A stretch of 64,000 nucleotides of DNA. Source: Magnolia sinica (Eukaryota; Streptophyta; Magnoliopsida; Magnoliales; Magnoliaceae). Positions within the stretch are counted from its first letter, which is position 1; each line of letters opens with the position of its first letter. Positions 12,780-24,679 of this stretch are shown one piece after another. The position numbers were made by a program, and so were the translations under genes. The stretch lies in NCBI RefSeq assembly GCF_029962835.1, contig NC_080588.1, positions 67,916,001 to 67,980,000 of the forward strand, read 5' to 3'. The notes beneath the pieces were generated by a model. It had not been told where the DNA came from. It saw only the letters and a program-made list of their open reading frames with translations, and did not search any database.

Positions 12780-14251
12780 GACCTTGATTTTCCACTGTAA
12801 GGATTAATATCTGACACAGAATTCAGGCTGCTTGGCTCATTAGCTGGGCCATATGTCTACGTTAAAGAAGAACGTAGGTTCTCCATTGAGTCCAAAGATG
12901 TGGCTTACCTGATGTGTGGACTGGCCTGATTTTAGTGGCAGGTGATATCTATCGTGGGACCCTTCGTTTCAATGGTACCGATTTCCTACAAAGGTAGTAC
13001 CTTGGTGGGAAACACCTGGTTACACGGAAGTTACAGTACTTATGGTTGTACCTGATCAGTTCTCTCCCTCCCTAGATGCCACTGTCTATCTTTACATTTC
13101 TTTAATGGCTACTTAGGTGGGCCCACTGTGCTGTTTATGTAAATTTCACCCGGACCGCCAGTTGCATCACCTCATGTTAAGCCAATGGCTAAAAAATAAC
13201 TACATCGATGATTCAGGTGGACCACATGATTAGAAAAAGTGTACAAGCAACATTCACCCTCTAAATTATTTTACTGGTATGGCCACCTGAATAATAGATG
13301 GGCCTGATTTTTTGGTTTTGGCCATAAATTTTGAGGTGGCATCTAATGGTTGAAGTAGATTTCATATCCTCTAAAAATCAACGGTGGAAATATCTCTCCT
13401 AGTTGTTTCCCTTGGTTTGGCTCACTGGAATCACATGTTTACTTGAATATCTAATAGTTAGTTGGTGTGGATCTTGCATTAACATAACGTAAGCCCTGCT
13501 GAAAATCAAGTCCTACCTTCATTCGTTGTAAGAGACTATTTTAGAATAATAATAAAAAAGTTATAAAGGGCTTGCTCTTGCTTGTGATGGGGGCCATTGT
13601 GCTGTTTATGTAAGGCTTACTCATTTGAATAAAAAAAAAAATTTAATTAAAAAAGCTGACTCACACCAAATGAATTAGTTAGGAAAGAAACATCCACCTT
13701 AATTTCTATAGGACCCACTGTCATAATTATATAAAATCTATTCCAACCATTAGATTCCAAACAAAGATTTATGCTTTTATCAAAAATTCATAATCACCCA
13801 CGAATAACTTAGGCCACAATAATTGAAACAATTTTGGAGCGAGTGATGCACTACAATGTTTTCAATCATGTGGTCACTTGAATAACAGGTGGGCCTAGAT
13901 GTTTAAGACCCTTGGCCTAACATGGGGTAATGCATGCGGTAGTTGAGATGAATTTTATATAAACACCATGGTGGGGCCACCCAAACCACGTTTGCCCATT
14001 TGGTGATAATTTAGGAGATGGAAATGCATTACATCAATGAACGAGGAGGCTTTTTCAAAACCATCTTGAAAAAGCTAGTTGTTCTGTAAAATTCTCTCTT
14101 TTAAGGAGGTTGCACCAGAACTCTTAGATAAGCATGTTTTATTTGATATTTTTAATCAGGTTTTATGTTTGCTTTTTTATTTCGGATTCTTTCCTTTTTC
14201 ATTTGGGATGAGATTCTATCCGTTTCCTTTTTCCATTTGGGAATCTTCTCA
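12780..14251. other. Intergenic, dispersed-repeat fragments, no gene
   Basis: No convincing coding sequence. The part near 12950-13060 (GATTTCCTACAAAGGTAGTA, then CCTGATCAGTTCTC) is related to the repeat at 20745-20860, 21390-21480, 52370-52470 and 58850-58950. Several GTGGGCC-rich segments (13110-13330, 13590-13620, 13880-13910) look like relics of the short repeat family common in this window. Confidence 0.6.
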
Positions 14252-15596
14252 CACTACACGAAAATCGTCAAAGTGGTACGGTTAGCATTTTGGTTCAGAA
14301 ATGGCTTTAAGCCGTTCCTGACTTGAAACGGTATTCGACTGTACTAGAATTGTGGCTGTTGTACGTGGTTACTTTCACTTCTTTATTAGTGTGTCATGAT
14401 TGAGTGTTGGATATTCTTATTTCTTATTATTATATCTTATTGTATTATTTTGAAACAGATGGACGGAATGGATTCTATTAGAACCCTCCAAATGGACCCC
14501 ACATGGCCTGAGGTCACATTTATGTAAATCTGCTGCAGACTACTGGATCATTTTCATCGCCAAAACGCCCTAATCCCTCCAAAACGCCCAAAACGCGAGC
14601 TCCCTCTCCCTCTCCCTCTCTCTCGATCTCCCTCTCCCGATCTCAACCATCTCTCTCTCTATCTCTCTCTCCCTATCTCCCTCTCTTTCAATCACCCTCT
14701 CCCGATCTCAACCCTCTCTTTCCATGCAATTTCCCCAACGTCTTGCTCAAAATGTCAACGGATTGAAGCTTTTTGGCCCTTTGCAGGGTTTTCAGCTAGC
14801 TCTGCTGCTCCCGATGCAAGATCTCGTGCGAGAACGGAGGAAAATGATGGATTCTAGAGATCTCTAGTGTTTTGGCAAGTTTCATGTTGGGATAATCGAG
14901 AAAATCTGAGCTCTTGGAGGTTTCCTTGTGAGATATGCTGAACAGCAGCGGCATTGCTAGAAAATCGAAGCTTTGTATGAGATTCTAGGGTTTCTGTTGA
15001 AAGTCCTAATTCAGGTATTTTGAAGAAATCATGGTTTTTATTATTTAATTTCTGGTTCTTATTATTTCTGTTGGGACAGAGACGTAAAAATCCAATGGCA
15101 TTTCGATGAACAATGCTGAAATTACAGTGCTCTGATTTGTCAGTTAATAGATATCCGTGCTGAGTTCTTTTGAGATTTCTGTGTAAAAATGTTGAGGGAA
15201 AGGTTACTTATTTCTGTTAATGAAATCTATGACCCTTCGCAAAAAGTAAACACTATGATCTGTTTCATAAAGGAACAGGGAATGGTATTAACCCATTTTC
15301 TATAAATGGTGATTAATGCTTCGCTTTTCTCATACTAGTCATACCAAGGAAGATCATTCGGTATCTATGGAACTTCTATGTTTTCTAGTATATTCCGCTT
15401 TTATGTTTCCTTAAAGCCACACTTACATATAAAAAGATCCCAGAACTACGATCCTCGACTCACAGTATACAATTAACCAAAGACACATCAATTGGTCCAT
15501 GTACAATTGAAAGAATACCATGGCCAAAATTAAATTCCTGTGCCATTCCATCAATGCAGGACATGTATGAGCATGATTAATGCCTACTCCATTTAA

Positions 15597-15840
15597 GATA
15601 TCATGAGAAACAGCACCATTAACTAGCATTAGAAATTTAATGTGATAGGTTGGTATACCTGTCTTATATGCCATAAAAGCTAAAAGCTTCAAGGTATATT
15701 TGCTAGCATGAGAAATAGGTTGGCATTTACTAGGCTGAAATTTTACATGATAGAAGAAACAACACCATTTACTAGCATGAGAAATTTGATGTGATAGGTT
15801 GGCATTCCTGCCTTATCTGCCATAAAAGCTCAAAGCTTCA
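15597..15840. repeat. Direct repeat, about 80 bp x 2
   Basis: ACTAGCATKAGAAATTTRAT, then GTGATAGGTTGG and GCCATAAAAGCT, occurs at 15622-15692 and again at 15771-15840, just 5' of the captured Plus-3 gene exons. Non-coding duplication inside the CACTA-like element. Confidence 0.7.
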
Positions 15841-15909
15841 ATGCGTCTGCTGTCCAAACTCAGTTTGCCAGCATGTACAAGAGCCGCTGTGGTTGTGCAT
15901 GTCAAAAGG

Positions 15910-17000
15910 AAAAAAGGCTTCTGCACTAACTGCTTAAGACTTGCTCTACTGATAGAAGAAAACCTGGATGTCGATTCCAATGGGGTACGCTCTCAACCGA
16001 GCTGTTCTAATTTCTCTTGTATCTTATGCTACTTTCATCCCTATGATAAGTTTCTGATGCCATCTGATATTGTCCTTCTTTGTTGTGGCTTTATCATGCT
16101 CTTTTCAGGGTAAAGTGGATTTTAATGACACAGAGACGTGTGAATTTTTGTTTAAGGAATACTGGGATTTGATAAAGCAGCATGAAGGCTTATCAGTGCA
16201 AGATCTTCATGCTGCAGATGCCCTAATGAAGAAGGGCGAGAACTATGAGGAACTCCCTGAAGATGAAAGGGATTTAATCTTTGATGTTGGTGAAATGGAC
16301 CAAAAAAGTGATGATGAGTTTCCATTAATTGGAAAATACACAGAATAAGATGTTTGGAATTCCTTTTGATACGCTTTGATTGGAATTCCTTTCTGTTCTT
16401 GGATTTGCAGCTCGTGATTTCCGTTTTATCCTCTCAGGCATAAAGAGGGCTTCCAAGTCTTACAAGACAGGAGAGATTAGTACAGACGTTGTCCTGAATG
16501 TGTCCAATCTGATGAAGGATATTTGCATTTGCATGGTATCAGACGATGACTTCTTCGAGGTAAATGTTGTCACCAATTGCTTATGTTTTAAAGATATTGT
16601 GGCAAGTATACTCAACAGTTGATCTCAATTTTCATAAGCTACCAAATTAATTGACTTGGAATTCAGCTAGAGCGACTCAGTTTAGTTGATTCCGAGTATG
16701 AAATCAAATTGCATTTCTGTAGAATTTCTTATGCGTTGGTTGACTGGCCAATTTCTTCATCATGTTGTGGGTTTTTAAGCCTGCTATCAGTATATGTGTG
16801 CAGATTGTTATTGATCTTTTGTACTTGACGACATTAGGTCGTAGAATCTATCTGTGATAAATCACTAGAACTAGTACATATCAATGCCCATGCCAGCACC
16901 ATCTCTTAGAATTGTTCTTTGTTGCATTTTGTGGTCGCAGGAAGAATGTGAGGATCTATGTTACAGAATGAAAGAAGGCCATCTTAAAAGAATGGAAGAC
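15910..17000 (+). pseudogene. Captured PHD/SWIB/Plus-3 (At5g08430/NERD-like) exons
   Basis: Four exons with their introns remain. Exon 1 (to ~15985) gives KKGFCTNCLRLALLIEENLD, the end of a PHD finger. Exon 2 (~16109-16347) gives KVDFNDTETCEFLFKEYWDL and ends early at a stop. Exon 3 (16439-16560) gives RASKSYKTGEISTDVVL and VSDDDFFE. Exon 4 (from 16941) gives EECEDLCYRMKEGHLKR. Exons 3 and 4 join exactly at GAG^gtaaat and gcag^GAAGAA and form the C-terminal half of a Plus-3 domain, which binds nucleic acid in chromatin/transcription proteins. The SWIB domain between exons 2 and 3 is missing, and the end of exon 4 is unrelated. It is a DNA-level capture with introns, not a retrocopy, and not a working gene. 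Confidence 0.88.
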
Positions 17001-17133
17001 AGCTGTTTCTGCTCACACAACGGCCGAGATCGAAAGTACTATCATCAAGGCTTCCTGGCTCATCTAGATCAGTATTAGAAAAAGTTCCTAACATGGACGC
17101 CTCCTCTCGTACATTTTACATAGATAATGTACC

Positions 17134-17300
17134 ACTGCCATTCTGGAGTTGCATGATCAATGTAATACCATTTTTATATATAGGTAATTATCAAGTGGGC
17201 CACATGGATGCACGACATGGATAAACCACATATTTTTGAGATTGGCTCAAAGGAGTTTATATACCATTCTGGAGTTGCATGATCAATGTAATACCATTTT
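17134..17300. repeat. Direct repeat, about 38 bp x 2
   Basis: CCATTCTGGAGTTGCATGAT then CAATGTAATACCATTTTT is present at 17138-17176 and 17263-17302, around 90 bases of other sequence. A small duplication in the captured region, possibly from a repaired gap. Confidence 0.75.
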
Positions 17301-17519
17301 TTTTCACTATTTTACATAGATAAGAATAAACATACATAAAATGTCTCATTTTGGATTGTGATTTTGTGTGTTTTTATTTTATTTTATTGTTTTCAATACC
17401 TAGCAAGTATTTGATCCATAGTCATATCATGGTCATCTGCGTTGATTATCACATTTTGTCATGAATGCTGCCATTTCTTTACAATTAAGATCTATGTTGT
17501 AAGTTCCCTATCTTTTTGT

Positions 17520-17685
17520 AGGGTCAGATTTCTTTGTAAAAGTTTCAGAGTGGAAACTGCAACAGAAGCAACAAAGAGAGCAACTAGAAATAGTTGATTT
17601 AACAATGGGAAACAATGAGCTTGGCAAAGATTCAGAATCTTTGACTTGTGAGTCTATCACTGCTTTCCACTGTCCCATTATTTTG
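17520..17685 (+). pseudogene. Possible further captured exon (unassigned)
   Basis: One frame is open for about 60 codons with a gene-like composition (VSEWKLQQKQQREQLEIVDL, then GNNELGKDSE) after a T-rich stretch and near GT dinucleotides. It would fit a charged linker exon downstream of the Plus-3 domain in the same captured gene, but I cannot match it to a motif. Low confidence. Confidence 0.3.
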
Positions 17686-18668
17686 TCTTTAATGTCTATC
17701 AATCATTACTATAAGCTACTTCGCCCTTGTTAATAATGCTGCCTATCTGCCTATATGAACTGTTGCAGGGCCTATAATGGATGGTAGCAACTTGCAACTG
17801 GAGACTTTGGTATCAATTTGTATTAGATCCAATTTTTAACACTAATTCACAATTGTTGTCAAGTTGAATGCCTGAATTCCAGCTTATAATGGGGTGGTTG
17901 AATCATTTCTTTCATAAGCCATAAAAATTCCTTCTTTCCCTAAAAAGTGGAATAAAAACTTATTGGCCCCACACTGATAATTCCATAAGAACTTGTGTAA
18001 ACTTGAAATATTTTTTTTTTCTTGGAGAAAAGAACTAATATAGTCGGTCCATAAGAATCCAACATAAAATGGTGCATGTCTGACATATGGCCTCAAGCCA
18101 TTGCTCAAATATCACTTCATGGTTCTCTAGTTACTCCTAATTGCCTTCATTGTCATTTCACAAATTGTAAACACAATGGATCTTCTCGAAATGGATGATC
18201 AACAATTATATAATATGGGATGAACATGTAGAGAGATAAACATCAATGGGGATAGAGAACCCATTATCTTAGCATTACCTTTGATAGGCCAATGACAACT
18301 GATGTGTTTCAGTTGTATGATCACTACACCAAAATCGATTATTATTGCCAATACAATCTATTTTCTATGAGATAGCATGATCACTCCCAACGGATGGTTC
18401 GCCACACAAAAAAGGATATGCCTGTCCATGAGCGATTGTAAGTCTTGGGCTGAACTATCTATTGGTGTGATATTTGTAAGTTGTGATGTTTCTTATAACT
18501 TGAAAATTTTCTTTTCTTCTTCTTTCAGTTCATACAGAGACTTGGAACCCAATGTGGTCTGTGGCAAGGTAAGGTGAAACTAAGTTTCAGTTATGTTGCT
18601 GGAATGCTGTTTGTTTGGATTTTGGTAATTGGTTTTAACTGCTTTCACATGCTCACATGTTTAAGTTG

Positions 18669-18767
18669 CAGACGTGCAGCTACAGGTTTCGTATGCTCCA
18701 AAGTTCGAGTCTGTTTCTGATATGAAGGAGAAATTGGAAGGCAGGAGAAGAGAAGTTCTAAGCTGAC
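18669..18767 (+). pseudogene. Captured fragment resembling RBM48
   Basis: The frame reads ADVQLQVSYAPKFESVSDMK then EKLEGRRREVLS and a stop. The LQVSYAPxFES...KEKLEGRRREVL pattern matches my recollection of the end of the RRM and the following helix in plant RNA-binding protein 48, a minor-spliceosome factor. Only about 32 codons are present, preceded by an AG. The family assignment rests on memory of one short block. Confidence 0.5.
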
Positions 18768-18899
18768 TAAACTATGGATTAAAGGTGACACTACCTAATG
18801 CATCTGTCCATTGTAACGCTTCTTGCAGTAAGATTCATGGCACAAGAGTCAACTTCATCTGTCAATTTCCTGTTTTATTTTTTCCTCTTTTTTTTCTAC

Positions 18900-19040
18900 A
18901 GGTACTCCTATGAACATTTCTATGTGATGGATCACCTGGCAGGTTGGCATGTGCCTGCAAAAATCAGGAGAAAGCCACATATGCCAAATTCTCTTTGTAA
19001 AGTGGTGGATCACCTGGCAGGTTGGCATATGCTTGCTGTA
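18900..19040. repeat. Short direct repeat
   Basis: TGGATCACCTGGCAGGTTGG followed by CAT occurs twice, near 18928 and 19008, about 80 bases apart, in a non-coding part of the CACTA-like element. Confidence 0.75.
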
Positions 19041-20639
19041 ATGGTTCGTGGAGCAAGCATGCCTTTGTGGCTTGCAAAACTCCCAGATCAAGGAAAGAGA
19101 ACCTTTGCTTGCTATCAGAATGGACTTCCACAATTATTTATTTATTTATTTATTTTGGTTTCTCCCTAACAATGACCATGATATCGCTGTTTTTGCTATT
19201 CAAAATATGTATGTTTGTTTGTTTTGTTTTTTTTTGGTCGCAGTAATGATGACAATGTCCCTTTTTTCATTCAGAATTGCTGATTGACCACCATGCATGC
19301 GATGGTGTGTTGGCTATGGTTCTTTTATTTTGCACAAAAAACTTGTCTATTATTGCAGTGTCCTCAATTTCAGCTTTGCATATATCAGCTAACTTAGTCA
19401 CCCTGATCATCTCTACACAGCTATACTGCAAGCGAGCTAGACATACTTTCGAATAAAACTCCTGAAGAGCGCGCTCTTCTTGTAGAATCTGGAAGGGAGT
19501 TCTGCTTTCCATATTCTATTTTACATCTTAGGGAGAGCCTTCTTAAGGGTTTTTTCCTTTCTTCAGTAAAAACCTCCGAAGGATGTATTCTGGTTAATTT
19601 GCTTTTGTGGAATTCTTTTGCTATGTTTTTATTATTTCGAAATTCAAATGCTCTCTCTCTCTCTCACATTTGCATTTTTGGATATTAGCATGCATTGATG
19701 TTTTTCTAGATTTTTTCTTGCTCAGCAATCCTATCCAATTGTACAAGTAGCGGTGGGCATGGCATTGTTCTTATTGATTTGTAGATGAGGGGTTATGGAC
19801 ATAAATCATCTTTTATTGAAAGTAATTCTCTTTCATCACAAGGGACCTTTCTTGTTTCAAAGTTTGTCTAAGGATATGTTCCTGATATTTGCTTATTTCA
19901 TGACTTTGGAAATGCCTTGGATAGATTAGCTTACATTTTTTTTTGGATTAATCTTTATTTTGATGGAATGCAATAAACTTCTGTTAATTTATTTCCCTTG
20001 ACCTTAAATTTCGTGTTTATCAGAATTTGAAATTGTTCTTAAAATTCCGTCCTAAAATCTGACCGCTAGCAACAGTAAGAAGCATTCAAAACCATTTCTA
20101 AAATTGTACCCAAAATGTGACCGTTGGCACCAGAACGGTTTAAAACCGTTCCTAAATTTTTGTTTCTAAAAATTGAAACGGTACCCAAAACGGTTCTGAA
20201 CCGTTCCTGATTTTCTGCGATGCCGAAACTGGTCTTGAAGCCTAAATGACGATTTTGGTCAAGACTATATGGGTATACAAATGATTAGAATATATTTTTA
20301 GGAGTTTTCAAATTCATTCAAGAAGCTCAGAGTATACTAAGGGTGAGATTCGAGGTTATTCAAATGGGGTAAACTTTTTCTTTATAATTTTACTTTTATA
20401 GTACTTATCTGGCTTTTTGTGCCCAAGTTTTTTTCCAAAAATATATTTCCACGTTAAAATCTTTGCGTCCATCTCGTTTTGCTTGCTCCCATTGGGTTGG
20501 CATCCTAGATCTTCATCCATGTGCTTCCGCGGTCCCCCGACATGACAACTGCCTGAAACATCCGTACAATGCAAGAGGTCAGGTTACCATGAAGATCACT
20601 TGGGTTAAAAAATCAGACCGGTCCTTTCTTGGGGTGGGC

Positions 20640-21290
20640 TATACCTATAGGTTGAGTCAAACTGTGGGCAGGTCATTGACTTCAATGGTGTGGTGCACTT
20701 AAAAATCTTAATCCAATGATTTTTCTACCAAATGATCCTCCTGATGGGACCCACTAGTTTCATGGTACGGATTTCCTACAAAGCTAGTATATTAATGTAA
20801 ATGAGTGGGTTGGACCACAGACCAGGTACTTTTGGCGGTACCTCATCAGTACTCACGTAAAATAGACGACTCCATCCAAAAACATGATTCCAAATAGAGC
20901 CGACTCCATCCAAAAGCATGATTCCAAACAGAGGAATTGTTTAATTATGATATAAATCCAATCATGCATGTTTTATAATTTTAATCTATGCAAAATCAAT
21001 CTGCACCGTCCAAATTGTTGGCTCTAATTATGGATGTTTTATAACCAAAATTCAAATCCAAGTGAATCTTAACCATCTCCTCTGTCTATAAAAAGATTGT
21101 TTACCACCATTTTGCAGGGACATCCATTGTAAAGTTCACATAGATCTATGTTAATCTAGACTGTCAAAATTGTGGGACACATTATAGATGGAAACCAACT
21201 TAAAAATCTTATGAATTAAATACTCCATATCATCCAATTGATTGAAGTGGAATTCAACAAACAAAATCAAATGGTTGAGATCGTCAGATA
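20640..21290 (+). repeat. Orphan copy of the UGT upstream region
   Basis: This stretch is closely similar, in the same orientation, to sequence upstream of all three UGT genes (44755-45065, 52260-52865, 58770-59345). Shared blocks include TTGTCGGCTCTAATTATTGA, TTACCACCATTTTGCA and GTGGAATTCAACAAACAAAA. No UGT coding sequence follows. It is either a promoter-side relic of a lost UGT unit or a dispersed repeat that lies upstream of the UGT genes. Confidence 0.7.
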
Positions 21291-21299
21291 GACAGTGGG

Positions 21300-21490
21300 C
21301 TGTCCATTGACTCCAGTGGTGTGGCCCACTTAACAATCTGGCTTAAATGATTTTTCTATCACATGATCCTCCCGTTGGGACCCATCAGTTTCATGGTACG
21401 GATTTCCTACAAAGCTATCGCGTAGGCAGAAGTGATTGGATTGGACCACAGACCAGGGTATTTTTGGCTGTACCTTATATCTCTCACATA
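21300..21490. repeat. Dispersed repeat fragment
   Basis: This repeats the first part of the previous block (GGTGTGGCCCACTTAACAAT... TTCATGGTACGGATTTCCTA ...GGACCACAGACCAGG) and is related to 52280-52460 and 58790-58950. Non-coding. Confidence 0.65.
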
Positions 21491-22382
21491 CTAGTGCGGA
21501 CCCTCTGTATCCCGGAAACAGCGAGCAGCTGAATCCAATATTATTATTGTTCCACGTCACTTTAGGTGCCTCATCACCGGTTTTTTTAATATATTAAAAA
21601 ATTTTACATTTCACGGGAAGTCTAACGCGGTTTCGTTTGGAAATCGGATTGCATACCGATAACAGTATGCTCTTGCTATTACCGTACTGACTAAACTCAG
21701 TTGGCCCACCTTGTATGTATGTGGTCTATCGAGGCCGTCCATCCGTTTTTCCATCTAATTCAAGGGGTTGAGTCTAAAATTGAAGTATATCCAAATATCA
21801 AGTGGATCATATCACAGTAAACCGTGGGATAATGATTTCCACCGTTGAAACCTTGCTAGGCCCCACAGTGATTATTTGTCATCCAACCTGTTCATAAGAT
21901 AATACAGGCATGGATGAAGAGAAAACACAAATATAAGTTTGATCCAAAACTTTTGTAGGCCCTGAGAAATTTTCAATAGTAACGATTCAATTCAACTGTT
22001 TCCTATAGTGTGGTCCATTTGAACATTGTATATGCTTCATTTTTTACTCAAGCCCTAAAATTATCCCGGTAAAATTGATGCATCCGAGCGGATAAAATAC
22101 ATAAATCATGGTGGAACCCACAGAGTTTACTCAGTACACTAACATAGTGAGTTTCTCCACAATTGGCTCCCCTTCCATTTGGGGATTTAGCCCACGGGTT
22201 GAGCAGCAAGACTCGCTACTAAAGTGACGTCACCTAGTTATGTGGGTCCCACCATGATGTATCTTTTGTATCTACACCGTCCATCCATTTGGAGAGATCA
22301 CATTTTAGGGCATGAGGCAAAGAATGAATCAAATCCAAAACTCGAGTGGACCCTACCACAGAAAACAGTGGAGAGAGTCATG
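21490..22382 (+). repeat. Long inverted repeat, left arm
   Basis: The reverse complement of 43828-44680 aligns along its whole length. Shared landmarks are ATTATTATTGTTCCACGTCA, CGGTTTCGTTTGGAAATC, CTCAGTTGGCC, ATGGTCTATCGAGGC, TCCATCCGTTTTTCCATCTA, and GAGAGAGTCATGC at the inner edge. The two arms bracket about 21 kb. Non-coding. Confidence 0.82.
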
Positions 22383-23015
22383 CCCACCATTAAAAACCTC
22401 TAAGGGTCACAAAAGTTTTCAATCAAGCTAATATTTGTGTTTTCCCTTCTTCAATGTCTATGTTAACTTAAGGTCTACTGTGATTTTTATTTAAGTTTTC
22501 ATTTAGGAATTCAATGCGCGAGACTCGCTACTAAAGTGATGTCACGTGGTTATGTTGGTCCCACCATGATGTATGTTTTGTATCCACACCGTCCATCCAT
22601 TTGAAGAGATCATTTTAGGGCATGAGCCAAAGAAATCAGATCCAAAACTTGAGTGGACCCCACCACAGAAGATAGTGAAGAGATGACGCTCACCATTAAA
22701 AACTTCTAAGGGCCACAAAAGTTTTCGAACAAGCTGATATTTGTGTTTCCGTTTCTTTAATATCTATGTTAACTTATGAACAAGTTAGATCTCAAATAAA
22801 AATCACAGTGGACCTTAGGAAGGCTTCAACAATGGACATCACTCTCCTCACTATTTTCTATGGTGGGATTCACTCCAGCTTTGGATCTACCTTATTCTTT
22901 TGATCATGCCCTAAAATGATCTCTCCAAATGGATGGACAATGTGGATACAACACATACATCATGGTGGGCCCCACAGAACTTGGTGGCGTCACTTCAGTA
23001 GTGAATCTAGCTACT
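22200..23015. repeat. MITE-like repeats, direct and inverted copies
   Basis: A module beginning GACTCGCTACTAAAGTGAYG then TCAC, followed by GTCCCACCATGATGTATSTT, occurs at about 22205 and again at 22510. An inverted copy ends near 23010 (GGCGTCACTTCAGTAGTGAATCTAGCT read inward). The third copy makes the region self-complementary. Non-coding. Confidence 0.7.
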
Positions 23016-24361
23016 AAACATGTCGGTAGCTAATCCACCTCCAATTTCTTTCTTCTAAAATTTAGTTGGGCCATGTCATCTCACGACAATTTTATAAGAT
23101 ACAAAAAAATATATTTACAAAATTTGCTTGATTAGCAAGAAATATTAGTTACGACCCAGAATGAGTGATGTCGATAGGATCCTCGCCGTGGGCCCACTTT
23201 GATCTATGCGTTGTATATCTACTCCATCCATCCGTTTTCTCATATTATTTTAAGACTCGACCCAAATCAGTACTTGTGATCGAGTTAGATTCAATCCGGA
23301 TTAATCTAGGCCAGACTCGGACTAGGATCGGGTTAGGCATGCTGGACTCAATATCGAGTCAGGTCAAGTTCGGGTTAGGCTTATTTCAAAACCGAATCGA
23401 GTCGGGTTAGCCCTAACTCAACTTGAATCGACTCGATGCCCACCTCTAACCATGATGGTTGTTTTTTTATCCACACTGTTTATCCGTTTTGCTCACTTAC
23501 ATCAAGGCATGAGTCTAAAAATAGATAGATCGATATCTTAAGTGGACCACACCATGAAAAAAGTGGTTATTGAACACATACTATTATAAACTTCGTAGAG
23601 CCCAATGTAATGTTTATTTTCCATCCAACTAACTGATAACGTCACAAAGACATGGATGAAGAGAAATAAAAATTTCAACTTGATCCAAAACTTTTGTAGC
23701 CCTCAATAAGTTTTTAATCTTCTAATCATCCATGTTTCTTGTGGTGTGGTCCACCTGAGATTTGGATATTCCTCAATTTTATGCTCATGAACTACAATGA
23801 TCTGTAAAATTGGATGGACGACGTAGATAAAATACATGCATCATAGTCGAGCTAATAGAGCTTTTCCAATAACACACAGTACTGCAATTTGTGGTATATA
23901 CTACCAGTGTCCCATTTGTCAAAGCCACTTATATGAGCAAATAATCAGTGGCTCAGGTGGGCCATACTATGATGTTTTTTGAAAAATCAACCTGGACCAC
24001 AAAGTGTGTCACCCCATTTGCCACAGGCCGAAAAAGTTACTTCTATCTATAATTCAGATTGACCACATGATTATAAACAGTTTATAGACAATCCTCGCCT
24101 TCCAAATTGTTTCCATTAGTCTGGCCTAAGTGATTCATGTGTCAGTAAGATTTTTGGCAAAAAAAAAAAAATTTAATAATTTAGTTGTTGAAGTGGATTT
24201 TGATATAAGTATAATGTTTGACCCTTTAAAATAAAGGGTAGATATCTCTCTCCCAATTATTTCCTTTAGTGCGTATCTTTAGGCTCAATATGAGACTTAA
24301 TAGCCAATGGTTATAGTGGATATTACATAAACATCGCAGTGGGCCTCGAAAAAATCACGCC

Positions 24362-24363
<2 letters not shown>

Positions 24364-24445
<82 letters not shown>
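24364..24445. repeat. (TA)n microsatellite, left arm
   Basis: About 82 bases of perfect alternating AT, at the position matching the (TA)n at 26557-26614 in the other arm. Flanks match in inverse orientation: ATCACGCCCC on one side and AAACTCTCTTTACAATTG on the other. Confidence 0.95.
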
Positions 24446-24448
<3 letters not shown>

Positions 24449-24679
24449 CTCTTTACAATTGGAAAAATATGGGGGATTGAATTTTTTGCGAGGGCCCACC
24501 ATGATGTGTATGCAAAATCCTCTCTGACAATTAAATGCGTAATCATTTAGGCCCAAATCCAAAAAAAATAGGTTAACACGAGATTCATGTGAGTTACCCC
24601 AAAGAAAATATTTGGAAGAGAGATATCCATCCTTGAAATTTATAAGACCCACCATGATGATTATATAAAATGAACACAT

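Larger units (their letters stand above)
14252..20223. mobile_element. Degenerate CACTA-like transposon with captured exons
   Basis: The left end reads CACTACACGAAAATCG, a canonical CACTA start, followed by subterminal repeats of the type GCCGTTCCTGA and AAACGGT (14300-14330). The right side has a dense cluster of the same motif in both orientations (AAACGGT, ACCGTTCC; 20135-20207) and a decayed end near GATTTTCTGCGATG. The right boundary is uncertain by about 40 bp and no clean 3-bp duplication was found. Inside are plant gene exons with introns and no transposase, as in non-autonomous gene-capturing CACTA elements. Confidence 0.6.

Noticed and set aside
24323-24679. Open frames with runs of Tyr-Ile across the (TA)n tracts (also 26440-26685)
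   Set aside because: They translate a microsatellite. No splice or start context, and both arms of the foldback give the same artefact.
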